Below are positions 33,393 to 45,718 of a stretch of DNA of 64,000 nucleotides, in pieces (the stretch's first letter is position 1; every line of letters begins with the position of its first letter). The translations under genes and the position numbers were made by a program. Below the pieces are notes generated by a model. That model searched no databases. It saw nothing but the letters and a program-made list of their open reading frames with translations, and was not told the origin of the DNA. This stretch comes from Pyrenopolyporus hunteri (Eukaryota; Ascomycota; Sordariomycetes; Xylariales; Hypoxylaceae). The stretch is from NCBI GenBank assembly GCA_902806595.1, contig CADCXC010000019.1, positions 1 through 64,000 on the forward strand, given 5' to 3'.

Positions 33393-35247
33393 CGCGAAGT
33401 AAAGGACGGCGGGCCAGGGTTACGTTTTCCGGATTCGAAATATACTGCCTACAAGTAAAGAAATGAGCAATGTATACCTACTTACCTACCTTCCACCCAG
33501 TCAAGTGTTACCAAATATAATCCGCAAGTTGGATTTCGCGGTTACACCGGATGAAGGATGTGCGTTCACGGCATGCGAATGTCTTCGGGAGCCTATCCCC
33601 GTCTGGCCAGTCGCAGGAAACATCCCAAGGCATTGGATCAGACAGAGAAGAAGCTTGCGAAATGCCTAGCTCCAAGGTAGCTATGTAATGTCCGGCGAAT
33701 ACGACTTGCTCCGACGGCAGCTATGGCTACTGATGGCGTTTTCCGAGTTCGTAAATATCTAAAGCGCAAAATCGCAAACGAAAAAGAAAGAATAAAAGAA
33801 AAAGAAAAAGGGGGAGAGCCCATCTGATAAGATATGCCACGCATTTTCGGTTTGGAGACATTCACGAAAAAAAAAAAAAAAAAAAAAACCCCGAACGATA
33901 GAATGAGCAATAAGAATGAAAATAAGGAGTAAAAAGAGCGTGCTTGTGTGTCGCGAGGAGGGAAGCTGATCGGTTGCACAAGATATGAGGCGCGCTGGAA
34001 TGACATAAAGCCGCAGCTTAAGCACCCTACCTTGGGCGTGCAGATTCGGGGGTCAGACAACTTGACAACTCATCGTTGATTCTACATAGTGTAGTAAGGC
34101 CTACATAAATTTAATGTGCTAACGGGCCGATCTGCGATCGGGGGTACGAATGAGAAGGGCATCACTGCCTGGTACCTACGTCCCTGCCAGGTATGTATTA
34201 AACCCAAGAGACGTACAATACATACAGACGTAGAAAGGGGGGCGGCACAGGGTGTGGGGATACTGAGGTGGTTGTTTGGCCGCGCGGAGGTAACTTACAG
34301 GGCCTGGCTGGATTGATATGCAGTCGAGCAGGACTTGCGCGCGGATGATGATGGGGCATCTTCTCATAGGATGGAGGATGGAGCCGAGCACATACATAGT
34401 ATGCCTTGACGGTACCTCGAAAGGGGTTGATTGCGTCTTAGAGTGGCGGATTCCTGATCACCACTCGACCATTGACTTTTCCTTGCCAGCTTCCTGACCC
34501 GCATCTGGAAACGGGCCCGTCAATTTTAAGCAAGGAGGAGAGCTGTTAAACCAAGGTCGTCAACGTTTCTCCCACATGGTATGCATGTAGTTTAGATCTC
34601 AAGTGCGACAGGCAGTCACCTCCAGTACCTTAGGTAGGTGGGAAAGGTGGTAGGGGAGATTGGTCTGAGAACATCGAACAGCAGTTCGTGGTGGAATCAT
34701 GTTGTGTAAGTCGGACGTAAATTAGAACGGCGGCCGCGTCAGTAAGGCCTTGGTACCGGTCCTTGCTCGGCCCTCTTTCTTTTATTCCTTTTGTTTCGCG
34801 TACTAAACTTGAGCCATGCGCGGCGCACCGCAGTCCGGTCCGCGACAAATCCGCAGAGTGTGTCGGCGCCCTAGGCTGGGTTAGAATCATCTCTACTGAT
34901 CTCATACGATCGTGGTCGGTTGAACCCGAATAACTGCATCGGGAAACGTCTTATAAGGCTATGTCTATCAAAGGTCCGCGCGGCACTCTCCCCCCGCCGC
35001 CTGGTTCTTGTGTCTGCAGAAAAGCAAATATCTCCAGGTAAGCCATAGAAATCCTGGGGTCATGTGAGGTGAGCTGAGATCTACCATATCCGTCCGCCGT
35101 CACGTCTAGTCGTAACCTGTCTATCAAGAGCGACCGCGAAGCTTTCCCGCATCCAGTTCCTCCGGCTCCTAACGCCCAAAACTTTACGTGCACCCAAAGC
35201 CTCGTAAAAAAGACTATATTGCCTAGCCTATCCAGGCCGTCTGGCCC

Positions 35248-36483
35248 TTACCCGAAAATCTTGAGGAAACCCCAGATTCCGATGCCACTAAGCACGGGAA
35301 TTGTAAGATTATCATCCCAGCCAAAGAGGTCAATCACCTCGCTGCCGGCCGCAGTCAGGCCCGACCATAGGCTCAGCAGCCCAACAGCGAAGGGGCCGCC
35401 GATAACCCTTTGCGGCTCGGGGAGATCCAGCGCGTTCGATACGAATGCAGGAAGTCTAAGGAAGCCCCTAAACATGAATGGGTGTTCCTCGTCTCCGGGG
35501 AACGGGCCGGTCCTCGGAGCAAGCCAACCCCAGAACCAGCCCGCCGTAGCTACCCCGACGACGAACGCGGCCAAAGATCCAGCCAGGGACTTTCCCCGTC
35601 GAATCCTCGGTGTGTATATCCCATACAGTCGACCGAAAGTACTGGCGGCGGTGTCACACCAGCTAAGGAGCATAACGGCCACTACCGCAACATCCTTGGG
35701 AAAGAAATAAAGAACGGCCCAGGCGCCAAGCAGGTAGAAGACGACTCCGTTCCAGCCGGCGTACTCAGACTCGCGCATCAAGGCGCCGAGGCACTTAACA
35801 TAGAGGCGATTCACGGACGCATTCTTATGACGCAGGTAATCCGTAGCCGCAATGGGGATCAGGGCTCCCATCAAGAAGGGGGTGACCGAAGAGGTCTGGG
35901 TGCCGCTAACGTAGAGCCAGTAGACGAGGAACCCGATAGACACGTGCAAGGCCTTTCGCGGGACTTCGTGCTTGTGGATGAATATTTTAAAGTGCCGGTG
36001 TATCGGGATAAGCCCGAGAGGGCTCGGGCTACGGCTGAAGTCGCGCCAGTCCCATCCAGACACGGTAGGGGTCGGTATTGCGAGATGGCCGTTGGAGGCC
36101 TGCTCTTTGGCCTCCTCTTTGACTTCCTCTTTGACTTCCTCTTTGACTTCCTCTTTGATCCTGACGTCGTCTTTCCCCTTCTGCTTCGACCTGGAGGCGC
36201 GGGGGGTATTGGTGGACCTAAAGCTGCTGACCTTGCGAGATTTTATAGGGCTTCGGGATCTCGTCCGGGCCCTCCGGAGCTCCGGATCCGAGTCTTCGTC
36301 GACGTCCTCGTGGAGAGGATGAGATTGCAGCGCAACGCCGCCCACCTGTCGGCGCCTAGCGGCGGAGCGCGTAACCGGGCCGAGGTATGGGTCTTGAGAG
36401 CTGTCGTGTGCTTCGGAGGGCGTTGGGCTCGGCGATATGACGCGAGGGGGGGCGGGGATGATAGGTCTATTGCGCAGAGACAT
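35248..36483 (-). CDS. dgk1: CTP-dependent diacylglycerol kinase, DGK1-like
   Basis: Single exon, 411 aa from the ATG at 36483. DGK1 phosphorylates diacylglycerol to phosphatidate with CTP in the ER and nuclear envelope. Residues 1-160 are disordered, with a KEEV repeat (12-bp DNA repeat at 36121-36156). The catalytic part is polytopic: EVPRKALHVSIGFLVYWLYV, VTPFLMGALIPIAATDYLRH, then GWNGVVFYLLGAWAVLYFFP, the conserved LLSWCDTAASTFGRLYG and GKSLAGSLAAF. This order fits the DGK1/CTP-transferase family. I take the shorter start because homologues begin near MSLRNRPI. The in-frame extension to 36807 is Gln/Pro-rich leader. A 364-aa frame on the other strand at 35410-36504 is a shadow. Confidence 0.9.
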   Translation of the reverse strand: MSLRNRPIIPAPPRVISPSPTPSEAHDSSQDPYLGPVTRSAARRRQVGGVALQSHPLHEDVDEDSDPELRRARTRSRSPIKSRKVSSFRSTNTPRASRSKQKGKDDVRIKEEVKEEVKEEVKEEAKEQASNGHLAIPTPTVSGWDWRDFSRSPSPLGLIPIHRHFKIFIHKHEVPRKALHVSIGFLVYWLYVSGTQTSSVTPFLMGALIPIAATDYLRHKNASVNRLYVKCLGALMRESEYAGWNGVVFYLLGAWAVLYFFPKDVAVVAVMLLSWCDTAASTFGRLYGIYTPRIRRGKSLAGSLAAFVVGVATAGWFWGWLAPRTGPFPGDEEHPFMFRGFLRLPAFVSNALDLPEPQRVIGGPFAVGLLSLWSGLTAAGSEVIDLFGWDDNLTIPVLSGIGIWGFLKIFG

Positions 36484-38484
36484 ATTATAAGGGAAGGAGG
36501 GTAGGGGCGGGGAGAAGACAGTGCCGGTAAGGATCTGGCGCAAGTCGTAGAATCGCAGAGGCCAAAAGGTAGAGTGGAGTTGCTGCTGCTGTAGCTGTTG
36601 CTGTTGCTTGTCCCTTCTAGATTGACGGATGGTCGAGGAGGGAGTAGTGGGATGGGAGGTGAAGAGCGCTACCGAATCCAGGTTGAAGGGTATTGGTGAT
36701 GCAGCAGAGATGTGCTCTGCCGCATTGTGCTGCTGCTTCTGGTTGTTTCGATTCCCGCCGTGGCTTTGGCCTCGCAAACCGTGCTTGAGATTGGGTGGGT
36801 GTCGCACACATGGAACAATTAATTGCAGTGCAATCCAGCTTGAGAACAGGCGGTTGTCGATGTGGCAGTGACGGGCGCTGAGCCGGCGCAGCAGGGAATG
36901 GTAGGCAGCGATAGAGAGGATAGGCTCGCGTGATCCGAGACGATGCAGATGGTTTTGGAAAGAATGAAGAAATAAAATAAATGATAGGGGACCTTAATTT
37001 TTATTTTTATTTTTATTTGTTTATTTTTTTTATTTCGTTCTTTCCGGTTTTTCCTTTTCCTTCCTTCCCTCCTCGTCGCGGCCGAAACTGAAAAATCAGT
37101 CCGTCATACATGGAAAAGAAAAAGGCTTGGCGTCCCGTAGCCTAACCCCACGTGGCCTGTGCTTCTCTGCATGGTACATACCAATACAGCACCGAGCGGC
37201 TAATAGGTCTTCCTACGCGTAGGAATCTCAGATTCAGTACACTTCAGAACGCACGTAAGAAATACGAAGCGGCAAGTAAAATAAAACGGGCTATAGAGAA
37301 AACTTAGATAACAGGTGATAGAAGGAGAAAGGTGAGGGGAAAAATCCAGGGGAAATTACACAAAGGAGAGGCGGGTGGTGGGTTGAAGATCACACATTTA
37401 ACCCTTCTCCGTGGTGGACGTCTAGAGCTACCTCACTACACTATCGAGAGTGTTGGGAATTGTTTACCCTGTTACGATTTATTAAACAATACTCCTGTAT
37501 AAAGGATTGTTTCACCTCGCGTTAGGGGATTATGTATGAGAGATCTGGCTAGAACTTAACTCTTGTCTCCTCGCCTTGGAATGATAGGTAGTTATGATAA
37601 ATCTTCTTTTGAATCCGAGATAACGTAAAGGATCCCGTTATAACCTATAATATTATATATATTATTTTTCGGAATTTCCCCTAATTCAATTATTTTTTGA
37701 ATAAGAAGTAAATATATTTATACTTAAAATAAATTTATAAAATATTTACCTACGATATATTAGTAACGAATATTAAAATATAAGTTAAGTAAGTCGGTGA
37801 TTTCGATGATCCTTTTAGACTAGGTACCGTCACGAAAGTTTCTAAAATAAATAACTTCATAAACTCACAAAATTCTGTTAAACGAATCAATTCATCAAGT
37901 ATAATACACGTATGGTCAAAGACTTCCATTTTCAAGTACTTAGGTAAGTTACACATCAAAATGTGTCACGGCGCTACACGGGACGGCTTCGCCGCCCCGC
38001 CTCGAAGCAAGAAGTATTAATTTCAAGTTAGCTGAGTAGCTTACGGGAAGAAGCCACTTCGTCAGCTTTAGTCCGGTCAATATAAGCCAAGTCCGATGGC
38101 CACCTGCAACTGCAACCCATCGGCCTCATCTCGCATGAAGCGGCGTCGGCTACTCGATTACGATAGGTCCGGGGCTGGATAGAAGGCGCCACGGCAACAC
38201 TCGATGGAGATTCAAGTCAGACAGGTCGGCCACTCGCGCTCCCGATTCATGAAATCTCCGCTGGAACAGAAGGCAGTCCGATGCCGATAAGTGGAAGGAG
38301 AGGTAGAATAGTTAGAAAGGCGGTCATGTCCTCGGAGACCACAGTTTCCGTGAAAAGGGCGAGAGTGGGAGTATATATATATCTAATAGGTACCTATGTA
38401 TTCATATTCCCTCCTTTTTTTTCCCATTCCCGCGTGCGCGTTGTAAGGCTGAACTAAACTCGTCTCAAGCTCGATTGCAGCAAG
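36484..38484. other. Divergent intergenic region
   Basis: About 2 kb. It includes the Gln-coding leader-like sequence of dgk1, a T-rich block at 36995-37045 and an AT-rich patch at about 37590-37770 with no CpG bias. No gene supported; the frame at 37750-37959 (minus) has no family match. Confidence 0.55.
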
Positions 38485-39477
38485 ATGTCCGCGCCATCAT
38501 TCTCCATCACGCTCGAAGAGCATGCCGTATTCCCGTCACTCGGTAGCGATCACCCATTCCACAGTGGCATAACGAAACTGTTTCCCCACGCGCAAGTGGC
38601 CTTAGAGGACCACTCGACCGGCCGCATAGCGGACATGGATAAGGGCCACATTTCGTTCCAGGTCATCTCCCATTTACCAGGTATGAGTAACTTCAATCCG
38701 GAAAGCTGCCGTAAAGCGAATGACGAAATGGCCGCCGCCATCAGGAAGCACCCTAGCCGCCTCGGTGGCTTCGCGGCCCTCCCGATGGCGTATCCCGACA
38801 AGGCAGCCGCAGAGCTGGGACGGTGCGTTAAAGAGCTGGGACTCCTCGGCGCTATGATTGATAGCCACCTTGGGGACATGACCAACTACGACGATGAGCG
38901 CTTCTGGCCCGTGTTCGAAACTGCCGAGCGTCTTGATGTACCGATTTATATTCACCCAGCGCCGCCGCCCGACTTTGTGAAGAAAGGCCTATATAGCGGT
39001 AACTACTCTCCTGCCATCGAGAAGGCGCTGGCCGGCGGCTGCTGGGGCTGGCACCAAGACGTCGGGCTTCATATTCTCAAGCTCTACTCAGCGGGTCTCT
39101 TCAGTCGCTTCGCCCACCTGAAGCTTATAATCGGACATGTGGGCGAGCTACTTCCCATGATGATTGATAGGATGGACAAAGTACCTTTCTTCAACAACAC
39201 CGGGAACAGACCTTTCAGTGAGGTGTGGGACCGGAACATATGGGTTACGACGAGCAACGTATTCAGCGTGAGGGTTTTGGAGATGCTTATGAAGGTGACG
39301 AAGAAGGACAGGGTTTTGTACAGCATCGACACGCCTTTCAACCTGAACCACGAGGGTCTGGTGTACCTCCAAGAACTCGCTGAGAAGGGCACTTTATCAA
39401 AGGAAGAGTTGGATATGTTTGCGTTCGGAAATGCCAAAAAGTTGTTGAAATTGGACATACCGCTTAAGCAGTTCTAA
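38485..39477 (+). CDS. Amidohydrolase-2 family protein, dihydroxybenzoate-decarboxylase-like
   Basis: Single exon, 330 aa, amidohydrolase-2 (ACMSD/decarboxylase) TIM barrel. The first metal ligand region is ITLEEHA (EEH instead of HxH, as in 2,3-dihydroxybenzoate and gamma-resorcylate decarboxylases). The second is IYIHPAPPP (His). LIIGHVGELLP and the late Asp in YSIDTPFN complete the site. The family decarboxylates aromatic acids without cofactor, so a role in aromatic catabolism is likely, but the substrate cannot be named. Cytosolic; no signal peptide. No partner gene for aromatic breakdown lies nearby. Confidence 0.88.
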   Translation: MSAPSFSITLEEHAVFPSLGSDHPFHSGITKLFPHAQVALEDHSTGRIADMDKGHISFQVISHLPGMSNFNPESCRKANDEMAAAIRKHPSRLGGFAALPMAYPDKAAAELGRCVKELGLLGAMIDSHLGDMTNYDDERFWPVFETAERLDVPIYIHPAPPPDFVKKGLYSGNYSPAIEKALAGGCWGWHQDVGLHILKLYSAGLFSRFAHLKLIIGHVGELLPMMIDRMDKVPFFNNTGNRPFSEVWDRNIWVTTSNVFSVRVLEMLMKVTKKDRVLYSIDTPFNLNHEGLVYLQELAEKGTLSKEELDMFAFGNAKKLLKLDIPLKQF

Positions 39478-41649
39478 GTTAGGTACCCTAGGTAGGCGGT
39501 GATACTGAATTTAACGACCTTGTTGGATTAGTTTAATCGCTCCGGGACTCCAGCGCGGACTTTCATGATGGAAGTTGTCGGAGAATCTTCATTAGGACGA
39601 ATACACAATAGAAATAGAAAAAGGCCCTGGGGTCACCGTGATATCGCCGGTATTTATAAGAGCGTGAGGATACGGCGCTCGTAAATACTTAGTAAAACGT
39701 CTACTGTCAGGTTAGAATGCCTCGGTCCTAGTCTAACATTTGATTTCTCGTGACGTTAGAATCCGGCCGATTCTTACGGGTCAGTAAAGGCTGGCACCGT
39801 CTAGGAATCAAGACGCGGAGAACGGAGTGCTTCCCCTAGCAGGCTTGTCCTATAATCCTCCAAATATCAGAGAGCAGGAGGTTTGTATTCTCAAAAAAAC
39901 GAAACGAAATTCTATGGAAGCGCAAAATGGAATTAGTACCGGAGGTCCCCGGAACGTCACTAGGTTATTCTAGCGAGACGTTTGATGGCGCACTGCGCAT
40001 CTATAACTTGCCTCCGGTTACCATATGATCTATCTGACTGAAGAGGCACGTAGCTGTGAGAATTATTACGGCCTCAGCACCGGAAGAAGCTGCTACATTA
40101 AGCGAGATACCACGAAGCCAAAAGTTTTCGGATGGCTTACTTGCGTGTGCCACCGCGGCCCCAAAGGCCTACAACAATATCTGCTTTACTGGCACCGCCG
40201 GACACTGCCGTGGATGGCCGGGAGATGTGCCATATCTGGTGTCATATAGCTGTGATGGAATGGCTTCAGGTCTGTAGAAAGTCGTAGGTATCGCGTCTGT
40301 TTATCCCGACTTAAGACCTCGTGTTAGATCAAGTAAAGCAGCTCATAACCCTAGCCCATTAGGTGTATTGAGAGTATGGAAATTCTTTACTCGACACGGA
40401 AATTTTTTATACGTAATAGTGATGAGATTTATTCCGCAATAGGTTCAACCCGAGCTAAACGTCGAGCCATGATCAACTCAATAGAAGGAGCGTGGTAACT
40501 CAACCTAGGCTCCGGCAGATCGCTCTATCATTTCCTGAACCGATCTATTAGAGGAACTCCAAGTGCCTTGTCTACGCTTAAAAATCTTTCCATTTCTCTT
40601 AGAGTCCTCAGGATCACCCTGTAGCAACTACAAACCACCAACTGGGGAGATTGAAGATCGGATTTCTGAATCAGGTCGAATTTGGATACTGTGTAAAGGA
40701 AGGCCGGGCCGGGGCGACGTGCCTTATTATATACCGGTATAGCAACTTAAACTAGCTAGGTCGAGGATCGCTCCTAGTCTCAACTACTCTAAGGGACCTC
40801 TAAAGTAGGCCAATATGAATGGGACCTGGCTGGAATAACTCGCCTGTCCCGGGTAGGCCGGGCCTACCGATCGTCTGATCTAAGCGCCCCAGAGCGAGGC
40901 GTCCGACTAGAAACCTGCTCAGAAGGCATGAATACTTCGAGAGAAAGAGTCTACCGAAATATGGGGTGAATTCGTCGATAAATTTAGGACTGACCTGCTC
41001 CGTCGATCCTTGGTCATTTAGAGAAGCGTTGACTTTATTATCTACGACGGATTAAGACGTTCATTCTAGGCGTTCAGATATTTGTGAAGAAAAATTTAAT
41101 ACCTTAATCTTGTAAGCCACATGAGATCAGAGCTAGTTTTAAACCTTGTTCGAGAACGTAATGCTCTTAATGTTGGAAAGATAGTTTACAATAGGTCGAC
41201 TTCCTCATTTTCGCTAGTAGCTAGGAATAAAGTATGTCATATGAGTATCTATCATGCCTATATACCGAATTAATTTATAATATAACCGGGACGCGGGAGG
41301 AGGAAACCGCCGAGAACGTACATAATAAATTTGTATGTAGGCCCTTATTGGTCATATCGAATTAGCCGTCTTAGGAAGAGCTCTAGCTTTAGGTACCTAC
41401 ATAGACTCGGGATCGAAAACGTTATACCCTAATCGAGGGACTTAATACGGGACCACGGCCTTCGTATACGGCCCAGGAAAGGGGACGAGAAAGAATATAT
41501 TAATAGCTCACCCTCGCGTTTAGGGAAACCACCTCGATCTACCCGCCTTTCACTCGACTATCTAACGGACTCTAACCACCCCTAGTGTTAGACATAGTTC
41601 GCCTAACACTAGGCAAATAGCAAGATAGATACGGCTAGAGTATAGAGCT
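39478..41649. other. Intergenic, possible gene relic
   Basis: About 2.2 kb. Minus-strand frame 40746-40528 reads as a plausible protein end without ATG (see findings). Frames at 40025-40277 (plus) are short and unsupported. No other feature. Confidence 0.45.
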
Positions 41650-42669
41650 ATGGCTAAGATTCGAAATATACTCGCCGACATGACATTAGCTCTCCTTCTA
41701 ACGCGAGCTGCCTCTACATTCGCGACGCCGAACGTGACCACAGTACCTCTCGCAAGCGGCTGCACGGCGTACCCTGGATATAATAGCACAACTGGTATCG
41801 CAGGGCCCCTTCGTGTTGTTGCCGACTCGAGCGGTACAAACCTGGACGGTTTCCGGTTCATCCCAAAATTCGCGATCGCTGTCGGAGGCGGAAGCTGGGG
41901 TTTCGTATGAAATTTCCTCTCTAACCTTCTCACTAAACGATACCCTACCCACCGACCAAGCCTCCTAGTCCTAAGTTATTTGTTTGGGCTCGTAGCAGAG
42001 CTCGGTATGGATGCCCGGACTGATATATATCACCTATATATTGTAGATGGTGATACCGACAGCCGAGAACAAGACAAGGGATGCCGACCCGGCGCCTATG
42101 AGGTGCGGTAACGGTACTCTTCAGGCGGAGCTGGATATGGGGTTCCAAGGCGTACGGTGGCAGACTCTAATCGCGGCTGGGACGCCCGCCGAGTCCGTAT
42201 TTGGGTTCGGCCTTCCGGATCTGCCCGACCCTAACTACCACCTTGAGATATGGTATGTATGCCCTAGTGTTCTATCCTAGATAGGAGAGAGGTGTACGGG
42301 CTTGCCATATAAGGTATTTCGCGAATACTAATACGTGTTTATACTTAGTATGTGATCAACCTCCTCCACGACCTGTCACCCCTTTTCCGGGCCATGTAGG
42401 GCGGGACCGTTATCGGATTAGTAATTTCCGCCACCAGACCAATATATTAACAAAGCTTAGACTCACATTTCGTGGACGGGGTAACGCAGCCGGGGGTGTA
42501 TCTAGGGGCTGTCAACGTCACGACCTGGGGTTTCAACTACCAAAACACGACGGAAGCAGGGGAGTACTACTATCTGAGGCTGTTAGGGCCTAATAGCAAT
42601 AACATGGCGACGGGCGAGCCGCTGAACCCGGGTGAGTTCACCGGGTATATCAAAATCACCACCGCTTGA
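41650..42669 (+). CDS. Secreted protein, four exons, function unknown
   Basis: Model: 41650-41904, 42047-42256, 42349-42395 (47 nt) and 42456-42669, total 241 aa, no stops and joined phases. Introns start GTATGA, GTATGC and GTAGGG. The signal peptide spans about residues 1-26. The mature protein has one clear Cys pair candidate (LASGCTAYPGYN and PMRCGNGT), N-glycosylation sites (NVTT, NTTE) and regions WGFNYQNTTEAGEYYYLRL and LDSHFVDGVTQPGVYLGAV. No family is recognised. The third exon is the weakest part, because its acceptor-branch distance is short and other combinations would be possible. Expressed secreted-protein architecture, likely accessory. Confidence 0.6.
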
Positions 42670-42916
42670 ACATCTATTTAGTGGGTGCTTGGAGCTGGTA
42701 TTTAAGCGGAGCTTATGTGAGTAATGGGAAGGGATTCCCCTTAATGCCAGGATGATGGCATGACAGAAAACCCGAGGGGTTCATGGGTATGTGTGGGAGC
42801 CGAAGAATTATTGCAAAGACATACCTGAGCTGCGCACGTAACCCCGGGTTATTAAAGTCACAAGAAACTTCGGTAACATGACTTATTCATCGCTTTATTA
42901 TTAACAACTGATGTAA

Positions 42917-44749
42917 TTAATCCCAGAGCCAAGAAATCGCGCGCCTCCAGCCTTCCGACTTCTCTTGAGGCTCGTCAGGATATTGGTCTGCCTGCTGAAG
43001 CGCGTCCTCAAGAGGTATGGCCTTGAGGGGGGCAATTTTGGTCTTCTTGGTGTACTTGTATATCAAATAAGCACAAAGTACGAGTGGCATATCTCTACGT
43101 TAGGAGGTATATGTTAGCATCCTATGGCTCGGAAGCACCTCAGATGATCATAGAAAGAACAAGAGGGGGGGGCATACAGGTAAGCAGAGATAAAGCCGCT
43201 AGGGTTCCAGTTCCCTGCAGTGAAGACCTCGAAGCCGCTCGTTAATAAGATGAGAACGCACATGAAGAGTGCGAAGATGGAGGTGTAAACTGGAGGGGTA
43301 CTATGGTTAGCACGATGTCCGTTTATATAGGTATATGTTTATGTTTCTGCGTAACTTACTAGACCACCAGTTATGCCATGGCAGGCGGGTCGTTGGGATG
43401 CCTTGCTTCGTCACGGCCATTTTGAGCCTGATATGATTGACTAAAATCGTTATCCACGAGACTAAGACGCTAGCGGCCGTCAGGTCGACAAGGTACCAGA
43501 ATACGGTCAACGCGCTCGAGTCAAGGCTGAGAAAGCTCAAAAACATGCAGGCCGTGTATAGGAGCACGCAGGCGTAGGGAGTGCCCCAAGAAGTAGTGCG
43601 AAGGAACACGCGAGGTGCCTGTCCTTTCAGAGCCAAGGCGTATAGCACGCGTGTGCCAGATAGTAGGGTCTGGTTTGACGACGACCAAGCAGACGTAATG
43701 ACTACGGCGTTGACGACGCTCGGGATGGCAGTGATGCCGGCGGCAGAGGCCGCAATGACGAATGGACTCTGAGCGGCAGTACCCGAGGAATCGTTGAGCC
43801 GCTTGTCGTCGCTGGCTACCAGCAAGCCGACTACGAAAATAGCTAGCATGTAGAAGAGTAGCACGCGGATAAAGACCCGTTTGCAAGCCCGCGGAATCGA
43901 GCGCCGCGGGTTCCGTAGCTCGGCTGCTGGCATGGCTATGGATTCGACGCCGGCGAACGAGAAGACGGCGCTAGCCAGCACGCTCCAGAAACCGAGAAAG
44001 CGACCCAGGTTACCGGGCGTAATGTACTCTACGAAAGGACCCGGATCGTGCCAGTACCTAAAGCCGGTGGCGGGAATGCCGGGTATTCCTCCAGCGGCAA
44101 CGACGATGTCGAAGACGATGAGAAAGACAATGAGTAGAACCTTGAGAAGGGCGAAGATGAACTCGATCTCCCCGAAGACGCGCACGAAGGCGATGCCGAC
44201 CAAAAATGTCAGAGTGATGAAGCTCATGATATAGGCGGCGGGGTGGACGTCTTCGGTCCAAAAGGTGAAGAGCACACAGATGGCCGTGATCTCGCTCGGG
44301 ATCGACAGCGCGGCGCCGTACACTAGGTTCCAGCCTACGGCGAAGCCGAGGGCCGGGTCTACGAGGAATTCGGCGTGCCGGACGAACGAGCCTGTTACAG
44401 GTAGCAGGGCGGCCACCTCGCCCAGAGCAAACGTCACGGCACACACGATGAGCCCGACGATACCATATCCTAGCAGGGCTCCGAGCGGGCCGGCGGTTTG
44501 AATAGCGCCGCCGAGCCCGAGAAACAGTCCCGTGCCAACGGCGCCGGCGATGGCTATCATAGAAAGATGGCGCTGGGCAAGGCCACGCGACAGAGAGCGT
44601 GACTCTGTCGCGGTAACCAGGTCAGCGGAGTGGTCATCCTGGTCGTATGGAGAGGATTCGAGGATGCTGCCCTCGATGTCATTCTGGTTACCCATATCCG
44701 AGTACCTCTGGGGCTGACGCGATGAGGCCAGAAGCGGCTCGGTGCTCAT
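42917..44749 (-). CDS. Amino-acid permease (APC superfamily, YAT-like)
   Basis: Three exons, 44749-43360, 43289-43178 and 43094-42917, give 559 aa with joined phases. Introns are 70 nt (GTAAGT...CCAG) and 83 nt (GTATGC...GTAG). Proton-coupled amino-acid permease of the plasma membrane. The acidic cytosolic N-tail (about 1-65) is followed by RHLSMIAIAGAVGTGLFLGLGG, the TM1 signature of fungal permeases, and about 12 membrane segments. Other landmarks are FALGEVAALLPVTGSF (TM3), FSFAGVESIAMPAAE (TM6), and GTRVLYALALKGQAPRVF. The spliced C terminus restores the last membrane segments and ends in a charged tail. Substrate specificity cannot be read. Confidence 0.93.
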
Positions 44750-45605
44750 GGCGATGGAAGGACGGGCGAGCCGTTACGCAAAGGCCAGGACGGCGGATAT
44801 AAGGGATTCGTACAATACGATGAATGCACTTAGTACTGCACTCAATTGCATCCGGTTCGGTTGGGACAAGGGTTTATAGAACGGAATCGGCGCCGAGCTA
44901 ACCTCACCGAGGGTCGAAGTGGTAAGTGAGGACTACGACCACGTCCGTGGATGGATGTGCATACAATACGTATTGCGCCATATCCAGCCATTATGAGGTA
45001 GCCATGGCTCGACGCCGGGCTGCGGCTGACTGGCTTACGGTTGCACGAATATGGGCTGGTTGGTAAATACCTAGGTATGGGGTTGGGGTGGGATACCGAC
45101 GTTGGAAGTTGAAGTTGGGGAATTTCACTTATCTCTCCCTTTCGAGATCCGAGCAGGGGAATTGGGATTGCCTTCCTTAGCGCGGCAGGGGTTGAACGAA
45201 TTAGATAACGGAACTTGTGTCTGACGTTATCCACCGCAACTCTGGTATGTACCTACCTACATGTACCTACCTACACGTACCTAGGTACCTAGGTACCTAG
45301 GTATATACATGTATAGGTACTTACCTATATATACGGGTATCTGACGACCGATACTAGCTATACGTAGCTCTTAACCTGTGCTAGGTCTTGTCCGATCTCA
45401 ATATGCTATTAAATTTACCTAGGTAGGTAGTGGCTTGGTAATAAAACGTTAGAACAATGGGATGATAGATATCTAATTCGAGATACGGGCCGTGGTTACC
45501 CACGTACGAATGTCTGATGAGTTGAGAAGCGTTTATAACTGTCAGTTAAGTACATTGACATAGGTACATTAGTACATGCCTAGGTACTTATATATAAATT
45601 AGGTA
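44750..45605. other. Promoter region of permease, with CCTAGG palindromes
   Basis: 850 bp. 45245-45310 holds a dense GTACCTAGGTACCTAGG cluster with CATGTAC spacers. No gene. Right edge is the TA that flanks the transposon. Confidence 0.6.
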
Positions 45606-45718
45606 CAGGTCGCAGGGGTAGAAAGTAGTAGCGCGCTCTACAGCCTTATATTTTAACCCAACATAATTAAAAGGTATTTTTTTATATAAATTTATATGTA
45701 AAGGTATAATAATTCGAT
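45606..45718 (+). repeat. Left terminal inverted repeat
   Basis: Pairs with 47173-47062. Outer 40 bp are GC-rich and little mutated; inner part is AT-rich with C-to-T type differences from the right copy. Confidence 0.8.

Larger units (their letters stand above)
29193..35247. other. 6-kb gene-poor interval
   Basis: No frame with family resemblance on either strand. Contents: AAG-rich run at 29440-29475; AG-rich run at 30940-30975; a (GGTA)7 array at 31167-31194; AAGG/GGTAAG-type imperfect repeats at 32174-32211; A-rich block at about 32400-32515; a pyrimidine-to-purine switch at 33344-33392; A-run at 33868-33890. Frames at 30170-30717 and 33638-34060 (minus) are overlapping low-complexity runs. 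It may hold long regulatory DNA or noncoding RNA for the two flanking genes. Confidence 0.6.

Noticed and set aside
35410..36504. 364-aa plus-strand frame opposite dgk1
   Set aside because: Arg/Gly-rich shadow of the real gene with no family pattern.
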